Of a stretch of 64,000 nt of DNA, positions 1-7,796 are shown one piece after another. The notes under the pieces were generated by a model. It was given only the letters and a program-made list of their open reading frames with translations. It searched no databases and was not told the DNA's origin. How positions within the stretch are numbered: the stretch's first letter is position 1; each line of letters begins with the position of its first letter. Source of the DNA: Amycolatopsis tucumanensis (GTDB taxonomy: Bacteria; Actinomycetota; Actinomycetes; Mycobacteriales; Pseudonocardiaceae); assembly GCF_021654135.1 (NCBI RefSeq), contig NZ_JAKGSD010000020.1, positions 73,985-137,984 of the forward strand, read 5' to 3'. Made by a program: the position numbers and the translations under genes.

Positions 1-234
1 CACGGTGGGCGCTCGCAGCGCATGTCCGGTCAGCGAGCCCCGCCTGGCGCGCCGGGCGGGGAACTCGCGTTCGTGAATGGAGAGTTCGCGCCGCTGGGTG
101 TGGGATCCGCGCGTGGAGGGCGCTCGCAGCGCATGTCCGGTCAGCGAGCCCCGCCTGGCGCGCCGGGCGGGGAACTCGCGCTCGTGAATGGAGAGTTCGC
201 GCCGCTGGGCGTGGGATCCGCGCGTGGAGGACGC
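1..234 (-). repeat. Tandem 111-bp repeat array derived from the 3' end of the DUF58 gene
   Basis: Two near-identical 111-bp units begin at 10 and 121, and a third, diverged start at 232 runs into the 3' end of the DUF58 gene. Over about 39 bases the gene's 3' end (232-270) matches the units at about 31 positions, so the units look like duplicated copies of the gene tail beyond its stop codon. Each unit carries a GC-rich near-palindrome (38-61 and 149-172, arms of about 12 with one T-G mismatch). Just after it lies a GAACTC...GAGTTC inverted repeat. Both would fold as hairpins on either strand. The left edge is outside the window, so the total copy number is unknown. Confidence 0.8.
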
Positions 235-1509
235 TCACAGCGCACCTCCGATCAACGAACCCCGTCCGGCGGCCGTGCGGCACAGGTCGGCCCACACCTG
301 CGGCATCGAGGCGTTCGGGCCGGCCACCACGACTCCCCAGCCCGCCGCGCGCAGCAGCGCCGCCGACTCCTCCGTCGCCGCCGCGCGGTGCTCGGGCGCG
401 CTCACCCCGCCGGACCACGCCGGGGTGTCCAGCAGCACCGCCAGGCTCCGGATGCCGCGCGGCCGGAACCGCGCCAGCTCGGTCACCGCCTGGTTCGACA
501 CGGTCCCCAGGATCGCGATCAGCTCCTGCCCCTCGGCCGGGTCGTGGCCGGTCGTCAGGTCGCGCTGGTGCGCCGGTTGCAACGCGGCCAGCGCGTCGAG
601 CAGGACGTTGTCGTAGCCCTCGCCGCCGTCGCCGGGCACGTCGGCCAGCGGTTTGCCGTGCTCGGTGACCAGGCGGACCCGGTGCCCGGCCCGCCGCACG
701 TGCACGCACACGCTCGCGGCGAACGAGATCGCCCACTCCAGGCTCGCGGCCGGCCCGGTGCCGTGGTGCGCGGCGGCCCGGTGGTCCAGCAGGACGGTCG
801 TCCCGCCGCGCCACGGCCGCTCCTCGACCCGCACCATGATCTCGTCGCGCCGCGCGGTGGAGCGCCAGTGCACCTTGCGCAGGTCGTCGCCCTGGCGGTA
901 CTGCCGCACCACCACGTCGGTCTCGCCCTGGCCTGCCCGCAACCGCACGCTGCCGTCGTCGCCCGCGCCGATCCCGGCGCCGCTGGGCAGCCCCCACAGG
1001 GACACCACCTTCGGCACCACGACCAGCCGCGAGTGCGCGATCAGCTCGCGGTCGAACTCGCACAGCCCGAACGGGTCGGTCAGCGTCGCGCGCAGCGGGC
1101 CGACCTGCTGGATGCCGCGCATCATCGGCTGGATCGGGTAGCGCAGCGCGATGACCCGCCCGTGCGGCAGGCGCTCCACGACGAACCGCGGCCGCGAACC
1201 CAGCGCGTAGGGCACCCCGTCCTCGAGCAGGACCTCACCGGCGGGCAGCTTGCCGTTGCGCCACAGCGCCAGCTCCACCTCGCCGGCCGAACCGGCCGAC
1301 ACCCGCTCGGGCAGCAGCTTGCGGGACGCGCCGATGCGCACCCGCGACGCCGCGATGAACAGCGCGACCAGCAGCGGCAGCGCCACCACGAACACGGCGA
1401 CCCGCAGCAGATCGCGCTCGTTGAGCACCACCGCGCACACCGCGGCCGCCACGCCGGCGGCGAGCAGGCACCGCCCCCGCGTGGTCAGCCCGGACAGCGA
1501 CCGGAACAC
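235..1509 (-). CDS. DUF58 domain membrane-anchored protein
   Basis: This 424-aa protein has two N-terminal hydrophobic segments at about residues 12-50. A DUF58 core follows, with the family signature around VRQYRQGDDLRKVHWR and a vWA-like C-terminal half. DUF58 proteins are usually encoded directly after a MoxR AAA+ ATPase and are thought to be its client or partner at the membrane. Here the GTG start lies 6 bp after the moxR stop, so the two are one operon. The usual third member, a transglutaminase-like TgpA protein, does not follow; a repeat array does. The substrate of such pairs is not known, so the function is inferred from family and context only. Confidence 0.9.
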   Translation of the reverse strand: MFRSLSGLTTRGRCLLAAGVAAAVCAVVLNERDLLRVAVFVVALPLLVALFIAASRVRIGASRKLLPERVSAGSAGEVELALWRNGKLPAGEVLLEDGVPYALGSRPRFVVERLPHGRVIALRYPIQPMMRGIQQVGPLRATLTDPFGLCEFDRELIAHSRLVVVPKVVSLWGLPSGAGIGAGDDGSVRLRAGQGETDVVVRQYRQGDDLRKVHWRSTARRDEIMVRVEERPWRGGTTVLLDHRAAAHHGTGPAASLEWAISFAASVCVHVRRAGHRVRLVTEHGKPLADVPGDGGEGYDNVLLDALAALQPAHQRDLTTGHDPAEGQELIAILGTVSNQAVTELARFRPRGIRSLAVLLDTPAWSGGVSAPEHRAAATEESAALLRAAGWGVVVAGPNASMPQVWADLCRTAAGRGSLIGGAL

Positions 1510-1515
1510 GGCCGT

Positions 1516-2604
1516 CTACCGGCGGCCGGCGGTCTGCGGGTGACCGCCCTGGGGCACCGGCACCCGGTGCAGCACCGCGCGGACCACGTCGGTGGCGGAG
1601 CGGCGGGCCGCGTGCGCCTCGGTGGTCAGCACCAGCCGGTGCGCGAGCACCGGGACGGCGACCGCGTGCAGGTCGTCCGGGACGACGAAGTCGCGGCCGG
1701 ACAACGCGGCCTGGGCACGCGCCGAGCGGACCAGCTGCAGCGTGGCCCGCGGCGACGCGCCGAGCCGGATCTCCGGCACCTGCCGGGTGGCGGCGACCAG
1801 GTCGACGGCGTACTTGCGCACGTCCGGCGCGATGTGCACCCCGCGGACCTGCTGGATGAGGCGGTGCAGGGTGGCCGCGTCGGACACCGGCTGCAGGTCG
1901 GCCAGCGGGTCGTGACCGGAGTGCTCGTCGACCATGGCCAGCTCGGCCTGCTGGTCGGGGTAGCCGATCGACACGCGCGCGGTGAACCGGTCGCGCTGCG
2001 CCTCGGGCAGGGCGTAGGTGCCCTCCATCTCGATCGGGTTCTGGGTGGCGATCACCATGAAGGGGTCGTCCAGGCGGTAGGTCGTGGTGTCGACCGTGAC
2101 CTGCTTCTCCTCCATGCACTCCAGCAGCGCCGACTGGGTCTTCGGCGACGCGCGGTTGATCTCGTCGCCCACCACGATGTTGGCGAACACCGGGCCGGGC
2201 CGGAACTCGAAACCGCCGGTCTGCCGGTTGTAGATGGACACGCCGGTGACGTCGCTGGGCAGCAGGTCCGGCGTGAACTGGATGCGGCTGACCGTGCAGT
2301 CGATCGACCGGGCGAGCGCCTTCGCCAGCGAGGTCTTGCCGACGCCCGGCACGTCCTCGACCAGGAGGTGGCCCTCGGCCAGGAGCGTCACCAGCGCGAC
2401 GCGCACCACCTCGGGCTTGCCGACGAGCACCCGCTCGACGTTGGCCGCGATGCGGCGCATGGTCTCGTGCAGCTCACCGTGCCCGTTGTGGCTGATGGGC
2501 AGGCCGTGCGCGGGGCTCGCGCCGCCGGCGTGGTACGGCGCTTGCCCGGGCGCCTGCTCGCCGGTGTACTCCCCGGGCGATGCAGGCTGTGTCCTCGACG
2601 TCAC
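1516..2604 (-). CDS. MoxR family AAA+ ATPase
   Basis: The protein has 362 aa, with Walker A GVGKT at about 87-91, a Walker B containing GDEINRA and a sensor region with ATQNPIEMEGTY typical of MoxR proteins. The first 45 residues are Pro/Gly-rich and non-conserved. MoxR ATPases act as chaperone-like remodelers, often for vWA or DUF58 partners, and the downstream DUF58 gene fits that. Start choice: the GTG at 2604 has AGGAGG on the minus strand at 2614-2609, four bases upstream. The gene is divergent from the ESX-like cassette across a 249-bp gap in which I see no clear operator. Confidence 0.93.
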   Translation of the reverse strand: MTSRTQPASPGEYTGEQAPGQAPYHAGGASPAHGLPISHNGHGELHETMRRIAANVERVLVGKPEVVRVALVTLLAEGHLLVEDVPGVGKTSLAKALARSIDCTVSRIQFTPDLLPSDVTGVSIYNRQTGGFEFRPGPVFANIVVGDEINRASPKTQSALLECMEEKQVTVDTTTYRLDDPFMVIATQNPIEMEGTYALPEAQRDRFTARVSIGYPDQQAELAMVDEHSGHDPLADLQPVSDAATLHRLIQQVRGVHIAPDVRKYAVDLVAATRQVPEIRLGASPRATLQLVRSARAQAALSGRDFVVPDDLHAVAVPVLAHRLVLTTEAHAARRSATDVVRAVLHRVPVPQGGHPQTAGRR

Positions 2605-2853
2605 TCGACCTCCTGGTGCCGAAGCCCTTTTTCAAAACCGGAACACGGGTGCGGCCCGCCTGAACCGCGCCGCGGCGCGGAAGGATCTCACAGCCGGGGA
2701 CGGAGGTGACGCCCGCGGTCGCCCGCCCCGGCACCCAGCCTGGCATCCAGTGTGTCAAACCCCGGCCAAGTCGGTCCAAGAACCCTGAATTCGATTCGGG
2801 CGCTATGCTGCGTTCCGGAACCGGTCGGCTACCGAGAGGTGCGAACAGAACCG

Positions 2854-3204
2854 ATGACCGACACGCGCGGCGGCCTGAACGTGAACGCGGGGGCGTTCGC
2901 GGTCTCGCCCGAGCTGGCGGCCGGGGCCTACCAGCAGATCAGCCAGCTGCAGGACGTCGTCGGCGAAATGGTGCGTGAGGCCAGGGTGCTGGGCCGCACC
3001 GTGCCGCTGGGCGGCGGGTACGCCGGCGAGGTCGGCGAGTTCATGGCCCGCTACGGGCTGGGCGGTCCCGGTTCGGCCGCCGACTCGCTGATCCGGTTCG
3101 GCCAGGAGCTGGAGACGCTCAAGACGAACATCCGCCGCGCGCTGCAGCGGTACTCCGACAGCGACGACGACGCCGCCGAGGGCGTCGACTGCAGCGGTGG
3201 CTGA
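2854..3204 (+). CDS. Small ESX/WXG-like helical protein
   Basis: This predicted 116-aa protein has no signal peptide. It is mainly alpha-helical, with two amphipathic stretches (about residues 17-45 and 70-100) separated by a Gly-rich turn, as in WXG100/PE-like type VII substrates. A canonical WXG motif is not visible. The tail is acidic (SDSDDDAAEG). The ATG at 2854 is preferred over an upstream in-frame start because the first 34 codons of the longer frame are not protein-like. It overlaps the next gene (DUF3558 lipoprotein) by 8 bp and is linked to an espG-like gene, which supports a role in type VII secretion. It could also be a generic cytoplasmic helper protein. Confidence 0.65.
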   Translation: MTDTRGGLNVNAGAFAVSPELAAGAYQQISQLQDVVGEMVREARVLGRTVPLGGGYAGEVGEFMARYGLGGPGSAADSLIRFGQELETLKTNIRRALQRYSDSDDDAAEGVDCSGG

Positions 3205-3742
3205 GCGGATGCGCGGTGTGGTGGTCGCGCTCGCCGGGGCCGGGCTGCTGCTCGCCGCGTGCGGGCAGCCGGCTTCGCAGCCCGCGGCGCCGCCGCCGCC
3301 GACGTCCGCGCCCTCGTCGTCCAGCATCCCGCCGTCGCCGCCGGGGCTGGCCGGGCTGAAGCCGTGCGAGCTGCTGACCGCGACTGACCGCTCCACCGCC
3401 GGGCTGACGTCGCTGGGCACGGAGAAGACGATCGGCGCCGACCGGGCCTGCGACTGGACCGAGCCCGGCACGTTCGGCGTCACCGTCACGCTCGCCGAGA
3501 ACGCCCCGCTGAACTCGCTGGAGATCGACAAGGGCACCGGCAAGCGCGTGACCGTCGGCGCGCACAAGGGTTTCCGGGTGTCCGACCGGCGCGCCGGGGA
3601 CGGCACCTGCGCGGTCCTGCTCGGCGTCGGCCAGGAGGCCAGCGTGCAGGTGGACGTGACCAACACGGGCTTCGAGGACACGCCGCTCGCGTGCGAGCGG
3701 GCCGACACCGTGGCCCGGCTGATCGAGCCGAAACTGCCCTGA
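3197..3742 (+). CDS. DUF3558 lipoprotein
   Basis: This 181-aa secreted lipoprotein has a charged N-terminus, a hydrophobic stretch and a lipobox LAAC with the lipidated cysteine at residue 22. A Pro/Ser-rich linker (about 25-50) follows, then a DUF3558 domain (LKPCELLTATD... CDW...). DUF3558 proteins are actinobacterial lipoproteins often found beside ESX-associated genes; their biochemical role is unknown. The GTG start overlaps the preceding gene by 8 bp. Cysteines near 58 and 90 could form the usual disulphide of the domain. Confidence 0.88.
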   Translation: MAERMRGVVVALAGAGLLLAACGQPASQPAAPPPPTSAPSSSSIPPSPPGLAGLKPCELLTATDRSTAGLTSLGTEKTIGADRACDWTEPGTFGVTVTLAENAPLNSLEIDKGTGKRVTVGAHKGFRVSDRRAGDGTCAVLLGVGQEASVQVDVTNTGFEDTPLACERADTVARLIEPKLP

Positions 3743-3752
3743 GGGAGCCAGC

Positions 3753-4310
3753 GTGAACCAGGTGCCCGAGCCGACGCGGCGGTACGAGTCCTACAGCCAC
3801 GAGGCGATGGCGGCCGAGGTCGCCGACGGCAACGACCCCGCCACGGCAGGCCGGATCGGCGAGCAGTGGGCGGGCCTGGCCGCGCGGCTGCGTGAGTCGG
3901 CGCAGGCGCTGGGCGCGATCTCGGCGCGGGCGGGCGAGGCGTTCGACGGGCCCGCCGGGGAGGCGCTGCGCAAGACCCTGGCCAAGGCCGAGAGCTGGTC
4001 CGGGCACGCGACCGAGCTGTCGCTGAGCTTGTCCGACGCGGTCGGGCGCCAGGCCGGGATAGCGGCGCGGGCGCGGGACGAGATGCCGCCGCCGGTGCCC
4101 TACGACCCGGCGGCGATGATCCGGGAGGCCGCGGCGAGCGGGAGTTTCGCGGCGCTGGCCGGGCTGTCGGACGCGATGGAGCAGCGGCGGGCGGCTGCCG
4201 AGGAGGCCCGCCAGAAGGCGATCGACGTGCTCAACGCCCGCGACGCCGCGCTGCGCGAGTCGGTGCCGGGTCGCTTCTTCGACGAGCCGCCGGAGCTGGG
4301 GGAGCGGTGA
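3753..4310 (+). CDS. WXG100/PPE-like ESX-associated protein
   Basis: This 185-aa protein is almost entirely helical and Ala/Glu/Arg-rich. The segment around residues 33-90 resembles the helical hairpin of WXG100/PPE-type proteins, with EQWAGLAARLRE giving a W-containing first helix. There is no signal peptide. It starts at a GTG 10 bp after the DUF3558 gene and its stop overlaps the espG-like gene by 4 bp. In mycobacterial ESX systems EspG chaperones bind PPE-like substrates, so this protein is the obvious candidate client of the neighbouring EspG. The assignment is by fold and context, not by a diagnostic motif. Confidence 0.7.
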   Translation: MNQVPEPTRRYESYSHEAMAAEVADGNDPATAGRIGEQWAGLAARLRESAQALGAISARAGEAFDGPAGEALRKTLAKAESWSGHATELSLSLSDAVGRQAGIAARARDEMPPPVPYDPAAMIREAAASGSFAALAGLSDAMEQRRAAAEEARQKAIDVLNARDAALRESVPGRFFDEPPELGER

Positions 4311-5020
4311 TCCGGGTCTCGGCGTCCGCGTTCGACATCCTGTGGCACGACCTCGGGCACGACCGGGTGCCGTCGCCGCTGGAGGTCCGCAGCGTCGGCG
4401 TGACCGGGGCCGAGCGCGCCGAGATCCGCCGCGCGGTGCACGCGAACCTGGCCGAGCGGGGCTTGTTCGACGGCGGCCGGCTGGACTCCGCGCTGGAGTC
4501 GCGGCTGGCGACGCTGGCGACCGCGGAGGTCTACGTCGAGTGCGAGTCGCTGCCCGAGCTGGACGCGGAGACGCCGTTCCGGGCGGTGGCCGCGGCCGGC
4601 GGCAGACGGGGCGTGCTGGCGGCGCAGCCGAGCCGGACGATCGGGCTGTCCGGGATCCGCGACACGGAGATCTTCACGGCGGTCGTCGACCTGCTGCCCC
4701 CGCTGGAGCCCGGGCCCGGCTACGGGGTCAGCCTGCCCGCCGACGCCCTCGCCGGCGACGGCGGTTCGCGTGCCGCCGCGCGCCAGCTGGAGGAGGCGCG
4801 GGCGATCCAGTCCCGGCCGGTGCTCGGGGCGGGCCAGTTCACGGTGCGCGTGCGCGAGGGTGGACGGCCGCGGCGGGTCGGCGGGGTGAGCTGGTTCCGC
4901 ACCGATCAGGGCGCGTACCTGGGCACGGTGGAACCGGGGCGCGGGGGAGCGCCGTGGGTGAACGTGGTGCCTGCCGACTCGGCCCGGCTCGCCGCGCGGC
5001 TGGCCGACCTGGTCGGCTGA
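4307..5020 (+). CDS. ESX secretion-associated protein EspG-like
   Basis: The protein has 237 aa and matches the EspG family in length and in pattern. The N-terminal strand region carries a buried Trp (LWHDLG), the centre has RAVAAAGGRRGVLAAQPSRTIGLSGI, and the last part has a WFRTDQGAYLGTV strand pair. EspG proteins are cytosolic chaperones that recognise PE/PPE-type substrates and keep them export-competent for the type VII machinery. The GTG start overlaps the upstream PPE-like gene by 4 bp, implying translational coupling of chaperone and client. No EccC/EccB core components are in the window, so this is an accessory cassette rather than a full secretion system. Confidence 0.85.
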   Translation: MIRVSASAFDILWHDLGHDRVPSPLEVRSVGVTGAERAEIRRAVHANLAERGLFDGGRLDSALESRLATLATAEVYVECESLPELDAETPFRAVAAAGGRRGVLAAQPSRTIGLSGIRDTEIFTAVVDLLPPLEPGPGYGVSLPADALAGDGGSRAAARQLEEARAIQSRPVLGAGQFTVRVREGGRPRRVGGVSWFRTDQGAYLGTVEPGRGGAPWVNVVPADSARLAARLADLVG

Positions 5021-5132
5021 GACCGGTCCGGGCGAAGGTCACGCAACCGGCCGCTCAACCCACGCAACTGCCGCGCACCTCGCGCGCCGAACTCGTGCCG
5101 CCGAGTGTCGGAGTCTCGGGGCTCTCCCGAGT

Positions 5133-5316
5133 CCCACCCTCACGTGCGTGAGTTCTTCGGCCCCCACTTCCCACCACCACGGCCCCCACTTCCTCCCACC
5201 ACCCGCCCCACCGGCCCCCACCACGGCGCGAAAACGCCCGCAACCGGACCCGTGAGCTAACCGGCCCGGGGGAGGGGCGCCGTCGCCCCCCACCTTCTCC
5301 CCACTTCGCCCCCCAC
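5133..5316 (-). promoter_or_regulatory. Cluster of minus-strand GTGGG boxes upstream of mraZ
   Basis: In the 450-bp gap between espG and mraZ the + strand carries CCCAC at 5133, 5163, 5170, 5185, 5195, 5207, 5217, 5289, 5300 and 5312. On the minus strand these read GTGGG, the same core as the boxes at the mraZ promoter. Several are 10-12 bp apart. A perfect CTCACG-TG-CGTGAG palindrome sits at 5139-5152. The gap holds no convincing gene. Whether this is an extended MraZ binding region or a pyrimidine-biased spacer cannot be told from sequence alone. Confidence 0.45.
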
Positions 5317-5370
5317 GCCTTGACCTGCGAAAACACCGAAACGTTCGCCCGGTCGGGCATCTCCGTGGCG

Positions 5371-5412
5371 TTGACTGTGGGGAAAAGTGGGGTACGGTGG
5401 TGCCCAGTGGGG
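5371..5412 (+). promoter_or_regulatory. mraZ promoter with four MraZ boxes
   Basis: A -35 element TTGACT (5371-5376) and a -10 TACGGT (5393-5398) with a 16-bp spacer form a good actinobacterial housekeeping promoter. Overlapping it are four direct repeats: GTGGGG at 5377, GTGGGG at 5387, GTGGTG at 5397 and GTGGGG at 5407, each exactly 10 bp apart. MraZ proteins are known to bind tandem TGGGN repeats separated by 5 nt upstream of their own gene. The arrangement therefore predicts autoregulation of the dcw operon by MraZ covering the -10 region and the start point. Confidence 0.88.
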
Positions 5413-5476
5413 CGGAAGGGAGGCCCCAGGGGCCGCATCCGGTGGAGCACCGGGAGCGGTGGGGAGGTGAGTGCCG

Positions 5477-5908
5477 GTGTTCCTCGGCACCCACACCCCC
5501 AAGCTGGACGACAAGGGGCGGCTCACGCTGCCCGCGAAGTTCCGCGACGCGCTGGCAGGTGGGCTGATGGTCACCAAGGGGCAAGATCACTGCCTCTTCG
5601 TCTTCCCGCGCGCGGAGTTCGAGCAGCTGGCCCGCAAGGTCGCGGAGGCGCCCTTCACCAACGAGGCGGTGCGGGCCTACCAGCGGTACCTGTTCGCGGG
5701 CACCGACGAGCAACGTCCGGACGGCCAGGGGCGCATCGCGATCGCGCCCGAGCTGCGGCGCTACGCCGGGCTCAACAAGGAGTGCGTGGTCATCGGGGCG
5801 ATCACGCGCTTGGAGATCTGGGACGCCCAGCGCTGGGAGTCCTACCTGGAGGAACACGAGGACAGCTACGCGCAGGCCCAGGAAGAGGTCCTGCCGGGGG
5901 TCTTCTAG
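5477..5908 (+). CDS. mraZ: Transcriptional regulator MraZ
   Basis: MraZ is a DNA-binding protein of 143 aa from this start, with two AbrB-like SpoVT domains (TPKLDDKGRLTLPAKFRDAL near the N-terminus, DGQGRIAIAPELRRYAGL in the second half). It represses or modulates the dcw operon. The GTG at 5477 is chosen because GGAGG (5463-5467) is 9 bases upstream and the product then begins MFLG, as family members do. A GTG at 5471 would add two residues but sits only 3 bases from the same site. Its likely operator lies directly upstream at 5377-5412. Confidence 0.95.
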   Translation: MFLGTHTPKLDDKGRLTLPAKFRDALAGGLMVTKGQDHCLFVFPRAEFEQLARKVAEAPFTNEAVRAYQRYLFAGTDEQRPDGQGRIAIAPELRRYAGLNKECVVIGAITRLEIWDAQRWESYLEEHEDSYAQAQEEVLPGVF

Positions 5909-5995
5909 TGACCCGCGCCGTCGGGGGGCGCGGGTGGCGAAACGCAAGTGGGGGCGGGATCCGGCGACGGATGTCGTGAGGCCTCTGTCCGCTCA

Positions 5996-6031
5996 GCGGC
6001 CCTGGTGCACCTTCCCCGGCACCAGGTCCGC
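5996..6031 (+). other. Hairpin between mraZ and rsmH
   Basis: CCTGGTGC at 6001-6008 pairs with GCACCAGG at 6019-6026 around a 10-nt loop. After one mismatch the stem continues for four more pairs (5996-5999 with 6028-6031). No U-tract follows. In the 170-bp mraZ-rsmH gap this could act as an attenuator or mRNA-processing site separating mraZ from the rest of the operon. Confidence 0.5.
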
Positions 6032-6087
6032 AGCGGGCGGGCGGGGACCTGACGGCATCCGGACGACGGTGTAAGGGGGTGGGAGAA

Positions 6088-7047
6088 GTGGCAGCCGAGG
6101 CCGCGCACGTGCCGGTCATGACCGGGCGCGTGCTGGAGCTGTTCGCTCCCGCGCTGGAAGGCCGCCCGGCCGTGGTGGTCGACGCGACCACCGGGCTCGG
6201 CGGGCACTCCGAGGCGCTGCTCACCGCCTTCCCGCAGCTGAAGCTCATCGGCCTGGACCGCGATCCGCACGCGCTGGAACGCTCCGGCGCGCGGCTGGCG
6301 AAGTTCGGCGACCGGGTCGAGCTGGTGCACGCGGTCTACGACACCCTGCCGGACGTCCTCGCCCGGCTGGGACTGTCCCGTGTGGACGGCGTGATGTTCG
6401 ACCTCGGCGTGTCCTCCATGCAGCTGGACTCCGAGGAGCGCGGGTTCGCCTACGCCCGCGACGCCCCGCTGGACATGCGGATGGACCCCACGACCGGGCA
6501 GACCGCGGCGGATGTGCTCAACACCTACGAGCCCGGCGAGCTGGTCCGGATCCTGCGCGAGTACGGCGAGGAGCGGTTCGCCCAGCGCATCGTCAAGGCG
6601 ATCGTCGCGGAGCGGGCGCGGCGGCCGTTCGACCGCAGCGAGCGGCTGGTGCGGCTGCTCTACGACGCGGTGCCCGCGGCGAGCCGCCGCACCGGCGGCC
6701 ACCCGGCCAAGCGCACGTTCCAGGCGCTGCGCATCGAGGTCAACGGCGAGCTGGAGGTGCTGCGGCGGGCGATCCCCGCGGCGCTGTCCGCGCTGGCGGT
6801 CGGCGGCCGGATCGTCGTGGAGTCCTACCACTCGCTGGAGGACCGCATCGTCAAGCAGGCCTTCGCGGAGCTGGCGAAGTCGCGGACCCCGCCGGGCCTG
6901 CCCGTCGAACTCCCCGGCCACGGGCCGGAACTGAAGCTGATCACGCGCGGCGCCGAGAAGGCGAGCGAGGAAGAGATCGAACAGAACCCGAGGGCGGCGT
7001 CCGTGCGGCTGCGGGTGGCGGAACGGATCAAGGAGGCGGACGCATGA
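6088..7047 (+). CDS. rsmH: 16S rRNA (cytosine1402-N4)-methyltransferase RsmH
   Basis: RsmH (MraW) methylates N4 of C1402 in the ribosomal P site using SAM. The 319-aa protein shows HVPVM at the N-terminus, the SAM-binding DATTGLGGHSEALL, the MFDLGVSSMQLD motif, and the C-terminal ESYHSLEDRIVK and NPRAASVRLRVAER blocks, and it is full length. A GTG at 6088 gives MAAEAAHVPVM with GGGAG just upstream. A GTG at 6079 would add three residues. The stop overlaps the ftsL start (ATGA), showing translational coupling inside the dcw operon. Confidence 0.96.
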   Translation: MAAEAAHVPVMTGRVLELFAPALEGRPAVVVDATTGLGGHSEALLTAFPQLKLIGLDRDPHALERSGARLAKFGDRVELVHAVYDTLPDVLARLGLSRVDGVMFDLGVSSMQLDSEERGFAYARDAPLDMRMDPTTGQTAADVLNTYEPGELVRILREYGEERFAQRIVKAIVAERARRPFDRSERLVRLLYDAVPAASRRTGGHPAKRTFQALRIEVNGELEVLRRAIPAALSALAVGGRIVVESYHSLEDRIVKQAFAELAKSRTPPGLPVELPGHGPELKLITRGAEKASEEEIEQNPRAASVRLRVAERIKEADA

Positions 7048-7796
7048 CAGCGCCTACGCGGACACGCAGGCAGGCCGGTGCCGAGCCGCGACGGCGCCCG
7101 CGCCGTTCGGACACCCCCGCCGAGGAGGGCCTGGGCACACCGGTACCGGCCAAGCGCCGCCCCCGGCGGCAGCCTGCCAAGCAGACTCAGCGCACCACCG
7201 CCGCCGAGCGCGCCTACGCCCGGCGGGCGCAGCGCGCCGAGGGCCTCAAGCGCACCACGCCCGAGCCGGAGCGCGAGAAGACCCGGCTGAAGCTGCGGCT
7301 GCCTCGGTCGCGCGCCACGTTCGTGCTGCTGGTGATGGTGCTGCTCGCCGCCGGTGTGGTGGTCACGCTGCTGCTGTCCACGCAGGCGATCGCCGACTCC
7401 TACCGCCTCGAGCAGCTGCGCGACGACAACGCCGCGCTGGCCGAGCGGGTCGAGCAGCTGCAGCAGGACGTCAGCGGCGCGGAGTCGCCGTCGTCGCTGG
7501 CCGAGCGGGCCAAGGCGCTGGGCATGGTCCCCGCGAAGGACCCGGCGCACCTGGTGGTGAACCCGGACGGGTCGGTGACCGTGGTCGGCGAGCCGAAGAA
7601 GGCCGAGGGCGCCCCGGTCACCCAGCAGCAGACCGCGCCGGTGGTGCCGCAGGGCACCCCGGTCGGCGGCCGCCCGATCGAGGGTGACGTGCCGCAGGGC
7701 GACAGCCAGGTCGTCCAGCCGCAGGACCAGGCGCAGGTGCCGCCTGCCGGCGGGCAGACGCAGGCGCCGGGACAGCAGACCACGGGAGGGCAGTGA
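7044..7796 (+). CDS. ftsL: Cell division protein FtsL-like
   Basis: This 250-aa bitopic membrane protein has a long basic cytoplasmic tail (residues 1-90, rich in Arg/Pro) and one transmembrane helix at about 91-112. A short leucine-zipper-like coiled coil (about 118-150, LEQLRDDNAALAERVEQLQQD) follows, then a Pro/Gln-rich extracellular tail. FtsL joins FtsQ/FtsB-type partners and recruits FtsW-FtsI to the septum. Identity rests on topology and on its position between rsmH and ftsI, since FtsL sequences diverge strongly. It overlaps both neighbours by 4 bp. Confidence 0.88.
   Translation: MTAPTRTRRQAGAEPRRRPRRSDTPAEEGLGTPVPAKRRPRRQPAKQTQRTTAAERAYARRAQRAEGLKRTTPEPEREKTRLKLRLPRSRATFVLLVMVLLAAGVVVTLLLSTQAIADSYRLEQLRDDNAALAERVEQLQQDVSGAESPSSLAERAKALGMVPAKDPAHLVVNPDGSVTVVGEPKKAEGAPVTQQQTAPVVPQGTPVGGRPIEGDVPQGDSQVVQPQDQAQVPPAGGQTQAPGQQTTGGQ

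Noticed and set aside
22..2709. An 895-codon + strand open frame with 37-residue repeats at its start
   Set aside because: It is antisense to moxR and DUF58, whose family motifs are unmistakable. The peptide repeats only reflect the 111-bp DNA units, and the rest is Arg/Pro/Ala-rich shadow sequence typical of GC-rich DNA.
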